From Bacillota bacterium (GTDB lineage Bacteria > Bacillota > Sulfobacillia > JAJZIM01), in assembly GCA_021810565.1 (NCBI GenBank), contig JAJZIM010000013.1, positions 1 through 60,785 on the forward strand: DNA of 60,785 bases, written 5' to 3'. The position numbers were made by a program, and so were the translations under genes. How positions within the stretch are numbered: the first letter of the stretch is position 1; every line of letters starts with the position of its first letter. Below, piece after piece: positions 26,975 to 35,957 of this stretch. Below the pieces are notes generated by a model. That model had not been told where the DNA came from and searched no databases. It worked only from the letters and a program-made list of their open reading frames with translations.

Positions 26975-27637
26975 TCAGCCACCCCCCAAGAAATGTCGCG
27001 GCAGGGGCAGGACCAAGGACAATAGGAGCGGCGTGATGAAGGTCTCCGTGACGGCCGCCAGCGCCAACACCCCGAAGGCTCGGAGCGGCCACGGCCCCGC
27101 GTCCCGCCATACCCGGGGCAGCGAGTCCAAAAGGCCGCCGCCGGCCCCCCACAAAGCGCCCAGGTAGGGCAGGGCCGCCAGGGGCACCGCCAAGGCAAAG
27201 ATCTCCAGGACGCCGTGGGGCAACACCCCGGCGGCGTAGATGGCCCACCACGCCACGTGGTGGGCTTGCGACTGGGCCGCCAAGACCATGCCTCCCAGCA
27301 CCGTGTTGGTCACGAAAAGGAGCACCGCGGCCGCGGCGAACAGCACCAGGGACAAGAGCTGCGCCACGGCCCGGCGCAGGTGGGTGGCCAGGTAGAGCAG
27401 GACGGTGAGGACCCCCAGCCAGGTGACGTTGCGCAGGTAGATCCCCACCATCACCTCCAGGGGATTCCCAGAGGTCAAAAGGCCGCTCTCCGGCCCGGCC
27501 AGGATATCCCGCCGCAGCTGCGCCACCGGCAGGTACGGTGCGTGCCGATAGGCGACGGTGAAAAGGGCCACCAGCAGGAAGAAACCCGCCTCCACCCCCA
27601 ACACGTAGGCCAGATAGCCGGAAGATCTTCTGCTCAG
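26975..27637 (-). CDS. SpoIIM/DUF95-like membrane protein
   Basis: About 220 aa with five to six TM helices (GVEAGFFLLVALFTVAY, a VLTVLLYLATHL block, LSLVLFAAAAVLLFVTNTVLG, then two more). The AGGVLPHGVLEIFALAVP segment is the mark of the SpoIIM/DUF95 superfamily of integral proteins. The start is not a normal codon in the best position: a CTG at 27637 overlaps the TGA of the preceding gene and lies ten bases from AGGAGG; later in-frame GTG/TTG codons would cut the first helix. It is coupled in the malic-enzyme operon. Whether it acts in sporulation is unknown. Confidence 0.65.
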   Translation of the reverse strand: MSRRSSGYLAYVLGVEAGFFLLVALFTVAYRHAPYLPVAQLRRDILAGPESGLLTSGNPLEVMVGIYLRNVTWLGVLTVLLYLATHLRRAVAQLLSLVLFAAAAVLLFVTNTVLGGMVLAAQSQAHHVAWWAIYAAGVLPHGVLEIFALAVPLAALPYLGALWGAGGGLLDSLPRVWRDAGPWPLRAFGVLALAAVTETFITPLLLSLVLPLPRHFLGGG

Positions 27638-28188
27638 GCGAACCTTTCCTCCTTCCACGGGTCGGCCGCGTGGTGATAGCCGCGGCTCTCCCAAAAACCC
27701 GGCCTGTCCGCGGCGGACAGCTCCAGGGAGCGCACCCACTTGGCGCTCTTGTAGGCGTAGCGGCCGGGAACCACCAGCCGCACCGGAGCGCCGTGGGCCG
27801 GCGGCAACGGTCGACCGTCCAGGGTGTCGGCCAGCAAGGACGCCTCCCCCCGCAGCGCCTCCAGGGGCAGGTTGGTGGTGTAGCCGCCGTGACAATGCAC
27901 CAGGAGGAAGCGGGCATCCGCCCGCAGTCCCACCAGCTCCCACAGGGTGTCCAACAGCACGCCCTCCCAAAGGTTGTCCAGGCGGCTCCAGCCGGTCACA
28001 CAGTGGAAGTCGGCCACCAGCGCCCGGCGGGGCAGGGCCCGCCACTCGCTCCAGGACAGCTCCCGCGGCCGCTCCACCAGCCCCTCCAAGGCCAGCCGCC
28101 AGGACTGGGCGCTCACCACCGGGGGCTGGCCCCAGGTGAACACCTGCAGCCGGGGAACGACCGCCTGGCCCGGCGGCACCCGGCTCAC
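27634..28188 (-). CDS. Sulfite-oxidase-like molybdopterin protein (MsrP/YuiH type)
   Basis: 184 aa, corresponding to the molybdopterin (SUOX) domain only. VADFHCVTGWSRLDNLWEG holds the Cys that binds molybdenum. HCHGGYTTNLPLEAL, GAPVRLVVPGRYAYKSAKWVRSLEL and EDRP-like GFWESRGYH follow the SUOX pattern. Members oxidise or reduce sulfur compounds, for example methionine sulfoxide reduction by MsrP. There is no Tat signal, unlike MsrP, so it is probably cytosolic. The GTG start is inside the malic enzyme stop (GTGA overlap). Confidence 0.8.
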   Translation of the reverse strand: MSRVPPGQAVVPRLQVFTWGQPPVVSAQSWRLALEGLVERPRELSWSEWRALPRRALVADFHCVTGWSRLDNLWEGVLLDTLWELVGLRADARFLLVHCHGGYTTNLPLEALRGEASLLADTLDGRPLPPAHGAPVRLVVPGRYAYKSAKWVRSLELSAADRPGFWESRGYHHAADPWKEERFA

Positions 28189-29591
28189 GGCTCGACCTTC
28201 CGGGCCACGCCGGTGTGCCGCGCCGCCTCCTCCACCGCCCGGGCCACGGCGCCGGCCACCCGCCGGTTGAAGACGCTTGGCACGATGTACTCCTCGTGCA
28301 ACTCGTCCTCCCCCACCTCCCCGGCGATGGCCAAGGCCGCCGCCAGCTTCATCTCCTCGTTGATCTCCCGGGCGTGGCAATCCAGGGCGCCGCGGAAGAT
28401 ACCCGGGAAGGCCAGCACGTTGTTGATCTGGTTGGGGTAGTCGGAGCGTCCCGTGGCGAAAACCCGCACCGCGGCGGCCTCCTCGGGCCGCACCTCCGGC
28501 AGGGGGTTGGCCATGGCGAAGACGATGGGATCCTTGGCCATCACCGCCAGGTCCCGCGCCCGCAGAAGCCCCCCCGTGGACAGGCCCAGAAACACGTCCG
28601 CCCCCGCCAGCACCTCCCGCAGGGAACCCCGCTTGCCCTCAGGGTTGGTGTGCGCCGCGTACCATTCCTTCACCGGGTTCATGTCCTCGACCCGCCCCCG
28701 GTAGACGGCTCCCCCGCGATCGCACCCCACGATGTCGCGCACCCCCGCCGCCAGGAGCATGCGGGTGCAGGCCACGCCCGCCGCCCCCACGCCCGCCACC
28801 ACCACCGAGAGATCCGGCAACCGCTTGCCCACCACCTTGGTGGCGTTGATCAGGGCCGCCAGTACCGCCACTGCGGTGCCGTGCTGGTCGTCGTGCATCA
28901 CCGGAATGTCCAGCCGCCGCTTCAACTCCTCCTCCACGGTGAAGCAGCGCGGCGCCGCGATGTCCTCCAGGTTGATCCCCCCGAATACCGGGGCCAGGTG
29001 GCAAACGGTATCCACGATGGCCTGGGGATCTCGCACGTCCAGGCAGAGGGGAAAGGCGCTGAGTCCGGCAAACTCCCGGAACAAAAGCGCCTTGCCCTCC
29101 ATGACCGGCAGCGCCGCCGCCGGTCCCACGTCTCCCAGGCCCAAAACGGCGCTCCCGTCGGTCACCACCGCCACCGTGCTGCGCTTCATGGTCAGCTGGA
29201 AGGCCAGGGAGGGATCGTCCCGGATGGCCAGGGCCACCCGGGCCACCCCGGGACTATATACGTGGGAGAGGTCGTCGCGGGTCTTCACCGGCACCCGGCC
29301 CACCACTTCGATCTTGCCGCCCTGATGCATGCGGAAGGTGCGGTCGGACACCTGGATCAGCCGAACCCCTTCTACCGCCCGCACCGCCGCCAGGAGGCGC
29401 TCCTTTTGCTCTTCGTCCGCGACGGAGACGGCCACCTCCCGGACCATCTTGCGGCTGGTGGCCCGCACGAGGTCGATGGCACCCAGGCTGCCGCCCGCCG
29501 CTGCGATGGTCGCCGCCAAACGGGCGAAGGTGCCCGCCCGGTTCTCCAACTCCACCCGCAGGGTCAGATTCGTTCCCAGCTGAAAGGCCAT
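28185..29591 (-). CDS. NAD(P)-dependent malic enzyme with N-terminal ACT domain
   Basis: 468 aa. Residues 1-75 form an ACT regulatory domain (TLRVELENRAGTFARLAATIAAAGGSLGAIDL), and the rest is the malic enzyme core: YSPGVARV, TVVTDGSAVLGLGDVGP-like block, FGGINLEDIAAPRCF, DIPVMHDDQHGTAVAVLAALINA, the NAD site VAGVGAAGVAC, ANPLPEVRPEEA and GRSDYPNQINNVLAFPG. It decarboxylates malate to pyruvate. The ACT domain suggests allosteric control by a small ligand. It is the first gene of the five-gene coupled operon down to galU; ATG 29591 is divergent from a small membrane gene. Confidence 0.93.
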   Translation of the reverse strand: MAFQLGTNLTLRVELENRAGTFARLAATIAAAGGSLGAIDLVRATSRKMVREVAVSVADEEQKERLLAAVRAVEGVRLIQVSDRTFRMHQGGKIEVVGRVPVKTRDDLSHVYSPGVARVALAIRDDPSLAFQLTMKRSTVAVVTDGSAVLGLGDVGPAAALPVMEGKALLFREFAGLSAFPLCLDVRDPQAIVDTVCHLAPVFGGINLEDIAAPRCFTVEEELKRRLDIPVMHDDQHGTAVAVLAALINATKVVGKRLPDLSVVVAGVGAAGVACTRMLLAAGVRDIVGCDRGGAVYRGRVEDMNPVKEWYAAHTNPEGKRGSLREVLAGADVFLGLSTGGLLRARDLAVMAKDPIVFAMANPLPEVRPEEAAAVRVFATGRSDYPNQINNVLAFPGIFRGALDCHAREINEEMKLAAALAIAGEVGEDELHEEYIVPSVFNRRVAGAVARAVEEAARHTGVARKVEP

Positions 29592-29662
29592 ATCTTGTGC
29601 CCCCTTGCACCCGAGCGGTCACCGCCGCATACACTGGGCCACCACCGGTCCCCGCAAGGAAG

Positions 29663-29962
29663 GTGTCGCCCACGTTTCGACTCCTGCGTCCCCGCGCCCC
29701 CCTGCCCGGCCGCACCGTCATCGCCCTGAGCGCCCTGGGCATCCTCTTGGGACTGCACCTGGTGGCCATGCTGTTCAGTCTGTTCCAGAACGTCTACCTG
29801 AACTCCTTCTTCTACGTTCCGGGCTTTGCCGTCCGCCAGGTGTATTGGAACTCCTTTCGGTTCGCCCTGGGAGCCTCCCTCACCCTGCTCCTTTTCATCG
29901 CGGTGCTGGCGACGCTGATCCTTTGGCACCTGAGCGGGGCCGACCGCCGCTCCCGGTGGTAG
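29663..29962 (+). CDS. Small two-helix membrane protein
   Basis: About 99 aa with two hydrophobic segments (VIALSALGILLGLHLVAMLFSLF and ALGASLTLLLFIAVLATLILWHL) separated by an aromatic, Asn-rich loop (NVYLNSFFYVPGF), unlike a chance open frame. The start is unsure: GTG 29663 is two bases from AAGGA; GTG 29597 would overlap the malic enzyme promoter area. Its end overlaps the convergent neighbour by 68 bases. No family is recognised. Confidence 0.5.
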   Translation: MSPTFRLLRPRAPLPGRTVIALSALGILLGLHLVAMLFSLFQNVYLNSFFYVPGFAVRQVYWNSFRFALGASLTLLLFIAVLATLILWHLSGADRRSRW

Positions 29963-30476
29963 GCTGGGGACGGCGCGCCCCCGGCGGCGGCGTCACCGTC
30001 GGCGGTGCCGGGTACTGCCCCTCCAGGGCGGGGGTGGTCTGGAGCACCAGCCGCCGTTCGCGCCCGTGGACGCGAAACAGCAGGGCCTGGGGCGGGTCGC
30101 CCGCAGGCAGCAGGAAGACCAGCCACCCCACCAGGGAGCGCCCGGGGAACAGCACCTGGCGGGGCAGCGGCGTCACCGTGTGGGCCGCCTTGCCGTGCTC
30201 CAGCATCCGAAAACGCCCGCCGGCATCGTCCAGCAACACAAACCGCCGCGGCCCCATCACCAGGCTGCGCCGACCGTTGTTGTCGACGCGCAAGCCGATG
30301 GACACGGTGTAGGCGCCGTGGCGCACCTTGCCCAGGTGGCCGAAGGCCGTGACCCGGATGGTCGCCTCCCTGCCCCCCGCCCCGACCGGCGGCCGGCCGG
30401 CCCAGGCCGCGCCCGCCAGGGCCACCACCAACGCCAGGGTGACCCACAGCGGCCAGCGCCTTCCCAGGCGACTCAT
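29895..30476 (-). CDS. Exported/membrane-anchored protein (DUF4352-like)
   Basis: 193 aa: N-terminal signal anchor (PLWVTLALVVALAGAAWAG), a beta domain TIRVTAFGHLGKVRHGAYTVSIGLRVDNNGRRSLVMGP-type that resembles DUF4352-like immunoglobulin-type domains (VDNNG..., FPGRSLVGWLVFLLPAG), and a Pro/Gly/Arg tail. ATG 30476 follows GGAAGGTG. It lies next to a tRNA gene on the same strand. The function is unknown; it is probably outside the membrane. Confidence 0.65.
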   Translation of the reverse strand: MSRLGRRWPLWVTLALVVALAGAAWAGRPPVGAGGREATIRVTAFGHLGKVRHGAYTVSIGLRVDNNGRRSLVMGPRRFVLLDDAGGRFRMLEHGKAAHTVTPLPRQVLFPGRSLVGWLVFLLPAGDPPQALLFRVHGRERRLVLQTTPALEGQYPAPPTVTPPPGARRPQPTTGSGGRPRSGAKGSASPAPR

Positions 30477-30576
30477 CCGCCACCACCTTCCCGCCGCCCC
30501 TTCGCGGCACCGCTCCCTGCGGCCGCCGCCCCGCGAAGCATTCCGCGGCGGTCGGGAGGCGCGCATCAAATGGGGA

Positions 30577-30661
30577 TGGTGCCGGAGGTGGGGGTCGAAC
30601 CCACACGGGCTAGCCCAGCGGATTTTAAGTCCGCCGCGTCTGCCGATTCCGCCACTCCGGC
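30577..30661 (-). tRNA. tRNA-Leu (anticodon TAA)
   Basis: 85 bases including an encoded CCA. The acceptor GCCGGAG pairs with CTCCGGC. The anticodon loop reads ACTTAAAAT with anticodon TAA (UUA codon). It has a long class II variable arm as expected for Leu, and a GGTTCGACC T-arm. Confidence 0.95.
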
Positions 30662-30672
30662 CCTCGGTCCAG

Positions 30673-30701
30673 ATTCTAGCGGCCAGGTGACCTGCTGTCA
30701 A
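30673..30701 (-). promoter_or_regulatory. tRNA-Leu promoter
   Basis: TTGACA (30696-30701), a 17-base spacer and TAGAAT (30673-30678), placed twelve bases upstream of the tRNA. Confidence 0.8.
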
Positions 30702-30706
30702 ATGCC

Positions 30707-30735
30707 TTGTCGCGGCGGCCATCCTTTGCTAGAAT
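30707..30735 (+). promoter_or_regulatory. Promoter of the HD-GYP gene
   Basis: TTGTCG (30707-30712), 17 bases, TAGAAT (30730-30735). Its -35 box is only five bases from the -35 of the divergent tRNA-Leu promoter, so the two polymerases would compete. Confidence 0.65.
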
Positions 30736-30770
30736 TATCGCAACCGGATACGCGAGGGGAGGACGGGCCC

Positions 30771-32432
30771 TTGGGGCAGCTCTGGCTTTTGGCGCCGGTC
30801 TTGCTGGCCCTGTTGCTCTGGATCGTCCACCTGTACCGGCAACTGGCCTTCCGGGAACGAGTGCAGGCGGCCCTGGAGCGCATCCTCGTCCCGGACGACC
30901 CCGCGGCCCAGGCGCCGGCGGTCTTGGAGCGGCTCCTCGGCGCCTTCGCTCCCCTGTGGGGCGCGGCCACTCCCTGCACCGCCTACCTGTACGCCGCCTC
31001 CCAGAACGCCTTCCTGCCGGTGGGCGACCGCGGCGGCCCTCGGCCCCCGCTGGCCGAGGGCGAGCTACCCGACCGGCCCCGGGTGACGCATACGCCCCAG
31101 GGCAACTACCTGCGCCTGCCGCTTTTGGGAACGCGCCATCGGGCTCTCCTGGAAGCCGGGCCGGCCGCGTCCAACTTCGGCGCGCTGTTGCGGGCCGCTC
31201 CCCCGCTCTTGGGGGCCGCCCTGCGGGTGCTCGAGGCGGTGCCACCCCCCGCCGACCCCGCGCCGACCTCTCTGGAGGAGACCTTCCTGCGATTGGAGAT
31301 GGCCATCGTGGGGGCCCAAGGGGGACTGCTACTGGCCCCGGGATCCCCCGGCACGGGCGGGGCCACCTTGCGGTTCCACACGGGGCTTCCCGCCGCCCTG
31401 GTTCGGCTGATCCGGGAGGACCCGGAGACCGCCGGCGATCTGCTTTCCCTGGCCGAAGAGGGACCCTGCCTGCGCCCCGCCGACGATCCCCGGCTGGGCA
31501 GGCTTCCCCCCGTGCTGCAGGACCTGATGGGCGGCGGCCTCGCCGCCGTACCCCTGGCCGACGGCGGGGCCCTGCTGGGTTTCTCCCGCCGCCCCCTCGG
31601 CTCTCACGCCCTGGCGGCCTTGGAGATGGCGGCCGCCCGGCTGGTAGTCCAAGGCCAGGATCAGGACACCTACCGGAAGCTCTTGCAGACCCTGGTGGAG
31701 TCCCTGGATGCCCGCGAGCCCTTCTACCACGGGCGTTCCCGGCGAATCTCCCACTGGAGCCGGATGGTGGCCGTGGAGCTCGGCCTGGACTCCCCCGCCG
31801 CCGACGCGGTGGCCCTGGCGGCGCTTTTGCACGACGTGGGCATGGCGGGCCTGCCGCCCGCCATCCTGCTGAAGCAGGGTCAACTCACCCCGGAAGAGTA
31901 CGCGACCACGCGGCGCCACCCGGAGATCGGAGCCCAGCTGGTCCAACCCCTGGGTCGCGACGACCTAGCCCCCATGGTGCGCCACCACCACGAGCATTTC
32001 GACGGCACCGGCTATCCCCTGCGCCTGGCGGGCGAGCAGATCCCGCTGGGCGCCAGGATCATCGCCGTGGCCGACCGGTTCGAAGCCAAGGTCACCCACC
32101 GCAACTATCGATCCGCCCTGCCCTTCGCGGAAGCCCTGGCGCAGTTGCGGCAAGCAGCCGGCAGCCAACTGGATCCCGCCGCCGTGGAGGCCTTCCACTC
32201 CGCCTACCGCAAGGGGCGGATCTTCGCCGAGCGGGCCACCCTGCCCTGGGAGGACTGCCGGGTCATGGTCCAGTGCAGCGAGGAACTGCAGGGGCGGTGT
32301 CCCGCCGCCGGTGCCGCCGGACCCTGTTGGGAAGTGCCGGGGACCGTCTGCGCCGAGCATGGCCAAAGTTGCGACACCTGCTTCGTGCGCTCGGAGTTTC
32401 TTTTCCACACGGCCGAGGCCGCCGCAGGTTAA
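30771..32432 (+). CDS. HD-GYP signalling protein with C-terminal Cys-rich (two-CW-like) tail
   Basis: 553 aa. An N-terminal TM helix (about residues 4-20), a GAF-like middle (about 30-295), an HD-GYP domain 300-480 (HD at 354-355, HHH at 405-407, GYP at 414-416), then a tail with seven Cys at 496, 502, 510, 519, 527, 534 and 537. The tail pattern (C..C....CPA....PCW...GT.C......C..C) is like the two-CW motif found at the end of some bacterial signalling proteins and could bind metal or a cofactor. The HD-region Lys is replaced (HDVGM versus HDxGK), so c-di-GMP phosphodiesterase activity may be altered. A TTG start follows GGGGAGG. Confidence 0.8.
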   Translation: MGQLWLLAPVLLALLLWIVHLYRQLAFRERVQAALERILVPDDPAAQAPAVLERLLGAFAPLWGAATPCTAYLYAASQNAFLPVGDRGGPRPPLAEGELPDRPRVTHTPQGNYLRLPLLGTRHRALLEAGPAASNFGALLRAAPPLLGAALRVLEAVPPPADPAPTSLEETFLRLEMAIVGAQGGLLLAPGSPGTGGATLRFHTGLPAALVRLIREDPETAGDLLSLAEEGPCLRPADDPRLGRLPPVLQDLMGGGLAAVPLADGGALLGFSRRPLGSHALAALEMAAARLVVQGQDQDTYRKLLQTLVESLDAREPFYHGRSRRISHWSRMVAVELGLDSPAADAVALAALLHDVGMAGLPPAILLKQGQLTPEEYATTRRHPEIGAQLVQPLGRDDLAPMVRHHHEHFDGTGYPLRLAGEQIPLGARIIAVADRFEAKVTHRNYRSALPFAEALAQLRQAAGSQLDPAAVEAFHSAYRKGRIFAERATLPWEDCRVMVQCSEELQGRCPAAGAAGPCWEVPGTVCAEHGQSCDTCFVRSEFLFHTAEAAAG

Positions 32433-33499
32433 CTGGCGCGCAGATACTGCAGGATGTCGCGCACGGTCAGCAATAGCACCAGGCCGAAGACCAGCAGGAT
32501 GCCCAGGGTGTTGATGATGCCCAGGCGACGCTGGTCCAAGGGCGCTCCCCGCAGCGCCTCCGCCCCCAGGAACAAGAGCTGTCCCCCGTCCAGCCCCGGG
32601 ATGGGCAAGAGGTTCATGATGCCCAGGTTGAGGCTGATCAGGGCCACCACGTAGAGGAAGAACTGCCAGCCCGTCCGCACCGCGGAGGCGGTGACCCCCA
32701 CCACCTGCACCGGCCCGCCGATCTGGCGGAATTGGGAGTGGCCGGAGACCATCTTGCCGATGTAGCCCAGCACCGCGCCGGCGAACCGATAGGACTGGGT
32801 GAGCGCCGCCCCGACCGAACCCACCAGCCCGCCGCGGTGCTGGAAGACGGTGTGGATGCCCAGGAGCACCCCGATCTTGGGTCCGGACCCCAGCCCGGCG
32901 TCGTTCCAATCATAGCCGCGCAGCACCGAGACCTCGCGGCTGCGACCACCTTTCTCCACCACCAGCCGCACCGGGTTCTGCCGACTGCGGTCGATCAGGT
33001 TGTGCACCAAGGTCAGGATCTGCTGCGGATCCCCGCTCAGGGCCACCTTGCGACCGTCGATCACCGTGATGCGGTCGCCCGGGAGCAGCCCCGCCGCCGC
33101 TGCAGGGGAGTTCTTCACCACCCCGGTGATCATCGGCTGGTAGAAGGGGGTACCCAAGAAGCTCAGCAATCCGATGGCCAACAGGAAGTTGGCCCCCACC
33201 CCCGCGAAGAGCACCACCGCCCGCTCCCGCACGGGGCGGCGGGGGAAGAAGCGCTCCGGATCGCGGTTGCCCTCGCCATCCTGCTCCTCCTGGGGATCGG
33301 CGAAATTGACGAAGCCGCCGATGGGCAAGAGGTTCAGGCTGTAGCGGATGCCGCCCCGGGTGATCTGGGCCAGCCGCGGCGGGATCCCGATGCCGAACTC
33401 GGTGATATGGATGCGGTAGGCCCGCGCCGCCAGAAAATGCCCCAGTTCGTGCGCTACCACCAGCGCCATCAGCGCCAGGATGGCCAAAAGGATGCTCAC
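32429..33499 (-). CDS. rseP: Site-2 protease RseP family
   Basis: 356 aa. The active-site HELGH in the first TM helix (residues 18-22), a PDZ domain around residues 115-200 (VVKNSPAAAAGLLPGDRITVIDG), and the third catalytic element NLLPIPGLDGGQL. It cuts transmembrane segments of anti-sigma factors and signal-peptide remnants. ATG 33499 lies 48 bases from the lon stop in the same direction, so lon and rseP are probably co-transcribed. The stop overlaps the convergent HD-GYP stop by four bases. Confidence 0.93.
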   Translation of the reverse strand: MSILLAILALMALVVAHELGHFLAARAYRIHITEFGIGIPPRLAQITRGGIRYSLNLLPIGGFVNFADPQEEQDGEGNRDPERFFPRRPVRERAVVLFAGVGANFLLAIGLLSFLGTPFYQPMITGVVKNSPAAAAGLLPGDRITVIDGRKVALSGDPQQILTLVHNLIDRSRQNPVRLVVEKGGRSREVSVLRGYDWNDAGLGSGPKIGVLLGIHTVFQHRGGLVGSVGAALTQSYRFAGAVLGYIGKMVSGHSQFRQIGGPVQVVGVTASAVRTGWQFFLYVVALISLNLGIMNLLPIPGLDGGQLLFLGAEALRGAPLDQRRLGIINTLGILLVFGLVLLLTVRDILQYLRAS

Positions 33500-33547
33500 T
33501 GATATTGCTCCCTCTCAGGGGCCGGAGCCGTGCCCCGGCGTGCCCTG

Positions 33548-35932
33548 CTAATCGCGTCCCGCCCGCCGGCCCGGCTCCGGAACCAGCGCCGCCTCGAGGG
33601 CCTCGTCCACGTTCTCCACGGGAGTGAAATGCAGCTTCTCCCTGGCCTCGGGGGTCAGCTCCTCCAGATCCACCTCGTTGGGCCGCGGCAGGATCACCGT
33701 GTCGATCCCCGCCCGCAGGGCGCCCAGCACCTTGTCCCGCACCCCGCCCACGGGCAACACCTTGCCGCGCAAGGTGACCTCGCCGGTCATGGCCACGTCG
33801 TGGCGCACCGGTCGCCCCGTTAGGATGGAGGCCAGGGCCACGGCGATGGTCACCCCGGCCGAGGGGCCGTCCTTGGGCACCGCGCCGGCCGGGACATGGA
33901 TATGCACGTCGTGCTTCTCATAGAAATTGGGGTCGATGCGCAACTCCTCCGCCCGGGAGCGCACGTAGCTTAAGGCCGCCTCCGCCGACTCCCGCATCAC
34001 GTCGCCCATCTGCCCGGTGAGCTTCAGGGACTTGCTGCCCGGCATCAGGGCCGCCTCCACGAAGATTATGTCCCCCCCGGCAGGGGTCCATACCAGGCCG
34101 GTGGCCACGCCGGGTCGGTCCACCCGCTCCGCCACCTCGGCAAAGAAGCGGGGCTTGCCCAGGAGGGAGCGCACCCTGTCCGGGGTGACCTGAACCTCGA
34201 TCTCCTGCCCCTCGGCCTTCTGCCGCGCCAGCCTCCGGCAGATGGTGGCGGTCTCCCGCTCCAGGTTGCGCACCCCGGCCTCCCGGGTGTACTCGGCGAT
34301 GATCAGGTGGAAGGCCTCGTCGGAGAACTCCGCCTCCCCCGGACGCAGGCCGTTGGCTCCCAGTTGCCGGGGCAGGAGGTACTGCCGCGCAATCTGGACC
34401 TTCTCCTCCTCCGTGTAGCCGGGCAGCTCCAGCACCTCCATGCGGTCCCGCAAGGCGGGGGGCACCGTCTCCAGGGTGTTGGCGGTGGTGATGAAGAGCA
34501 CCTGGGACAGGTCGAAGGGCACGTCCAGGTAGTGATCCCGAAAATCCCGGTTCTGCTCCGGATCAAGCACCTCCAACAGGGCCGAGGAGGGATCGCCCCG
34601 CCAGTCCATGCCGATCTTGTCCACCTCGTCCAGCATGAAAACGGGATCGCGGGTCTGGGCGCGCCGGATCCCCTGGATGATGCGCCCCGGCAGCGCCCCC
34701 ACGTAGGTGCGCCGGTGGCCGCGGATCTCCGCCTCGTCCCGCATGCCGCCCAGGGACATGCGCACAAACTTGCGCCCCATGGCCCGGGCGATGGATTGCC
34801 CGAGCGAGGTCTTGCCGACTCCCGGCGGTCCGACGAAACAGAGGATGGGGCCGTGGGGCGGAGCCCCGAACTCCTCCGCCCGCTCCTCCTGGAGCTTGCG
34901 CACCGCCAGGTATTCCAGGATGCGCTCCTTGGGCTTCGTCAAATCGTAGTGGTCCTGATCCAGGATCTCCCGGGCCCGTAGGATGTCGATGGGTTCCGCC
35001 GAGAGGGTGTTCCAGGGCAGGTTCAGGAGCCAGTCCAGATAGGTGCGGATCACGGAGTGCTCCGGCGAGGCGCTGGGGATTCGCTCCAGCCGCTGCAGTT
35101 CCCGCTGCGCCTCCGCCTTGGCCTCGGGCGCCATGGCCACTTGCTCCAACTGCTCCCGCAGATTGTTGATCTCCGCCGCCTCGGCGTCCTCCTCCCCCAA
35201 CTCGCGGCGGATGGCCTTCAGCTCCTCGCGGAGGAAGTACTCCCGCTGCACCTTGCCCATCTGCGCCTCGGCCTCGCTTTGGATCTTGCGTCCCAGTTCC
35301 AGCACCTTGATCTCCTTGTTCAGGAGGTTGGTGATGGTCTCCAGTTTGACCTGGAGGGAATCTCCCTCCAGGATCTTTTGGCGCTCCTCCTGCTCCATGC
35401 GCATGTTGGTGGCGATGAAGTAGGTCAACTGCCGAGTGTCGTCCATGTTCATGGCCGCCATGATCAGATCCTCGGTCAGGTACGGCGCCAAGGCCACCAA
35501 GCGCTCGAAGAGGGCGGCGGCGTTGCGCCCCAAGGCCTCCACCACCACCGATTCCTCCACGGTCTCCGGCAGCGTCTGCACCCGGGCGGTGAGGAAGGGC
35601 TCCTCCTGCAGGTACTCCACGATCCGGATGCGCTCCAGCCCCTGCACCATCAACTGGATGCTGCCCCCGGGCATGCGCAGGGCGTGATGGATGCGGCAGG
35701 CCGTGCCCACCCCGTAGACGTCCTTGGGATAGGCCCGCTGCTCCTGGCTATGCTGACCCACCACTCCGATGATGCGATCGTTGGACATGCTGGCCTCCAC
35801 CAGCTTGAGGGAAGATTCCTGCCCCACCGCCAGGGGAACGAAGGTCGCCGGATACACCACGGTGTTCTTCAACGGCAGGATGGGCAGCACTTCCGGGATG
35901 CGGTTCTCCTCCGCCTTGGCTTGTTCCTCCAC
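33548..35932 (-). CDS. lon: ATP-dependent Lon protease
   Basis: 794 aa, full LonA layout: N-terminal substrate domain ([19 protein letters not shown]), long coiled-coil, AAA+ module (Walker [22 protein letters not shown]), and protease domain with the Ser-Lys dyad at S691 (KDGPSAG) and K734, separated by 43 residues as in E. coli. It degrades damaged and regulatory proteins in the cytosol. A GTG start is used because an AAGGGGGT site sits eight bases upstream. It follows the AAR-like gene by 25 bases. Confidence 0.97.
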   Translation of the reverse strand: MEEQAKAEENRIPEVLPILPLKNTVVYPATFVPLAVGQESSLKLVEASMSNDRIIGVVGQHSQEQRAYPKDVYGVGTACRIHHALRMPGGSIQLMVQGLERIRIVEYLQEEPFLTARVQTLPETVEESVVVEALGRNAAALFERLVALAPYLTEDLIMAAMNMDDTRQLTYFIATNMRMEQEERQKILEGDSLQVKLETITNLLNKEIKVLELGRKIQSEAEAQMGKVQREYFLREELKAIRRELGEEDAEAAEINNLREQLEQVAMAPEAKAEAQRELQRLERIPSASPEHSVIRTYLDWLLNLPWNTLSAEPIDILRAREILDQDHYDLTKPKERILEYLAVRKLQEERAEEFGAPPHGPILCFVGPPGVGKTSLGQSIARAMGRKFVRMSLGGMRDEAEIRGHRRTYVGALPGRIIQGIRRAQTRDPVFMLDEVDKIGMDWRGDPSSALLEVLDPEQNRDFRDHYLDVPFDLSQVLFITTANTLETVPPALRDRMEVLELPGYTEEEKVQIARQYLLPRQLGANGLRPGEAEFSDEAFHLIIAEYTREAGVRNLERETATICRRLARQKAEGQEIEVQVTPDRVRSLLGKPRFFAEVAERVDRPGVATGLVWTPAGGDIIFVEAALMPGSKSLKLTGQMGDVMRESAEAALSYVRSRAEELRIDPNFYEKHDVHIHVPAGAVPKDGPSAGVTIAVALASILTGRPVRHDVAMTGEVTLRGKVLPVGGVRDKVLGALRAGIDTVILPRPNEVDLEELTPEAREKLHFTPVENVDEALEAALVPEPGRRAGRD

Positions 35933-35957
35933 GCATTAGAACCCCCTTACGCTCCGG

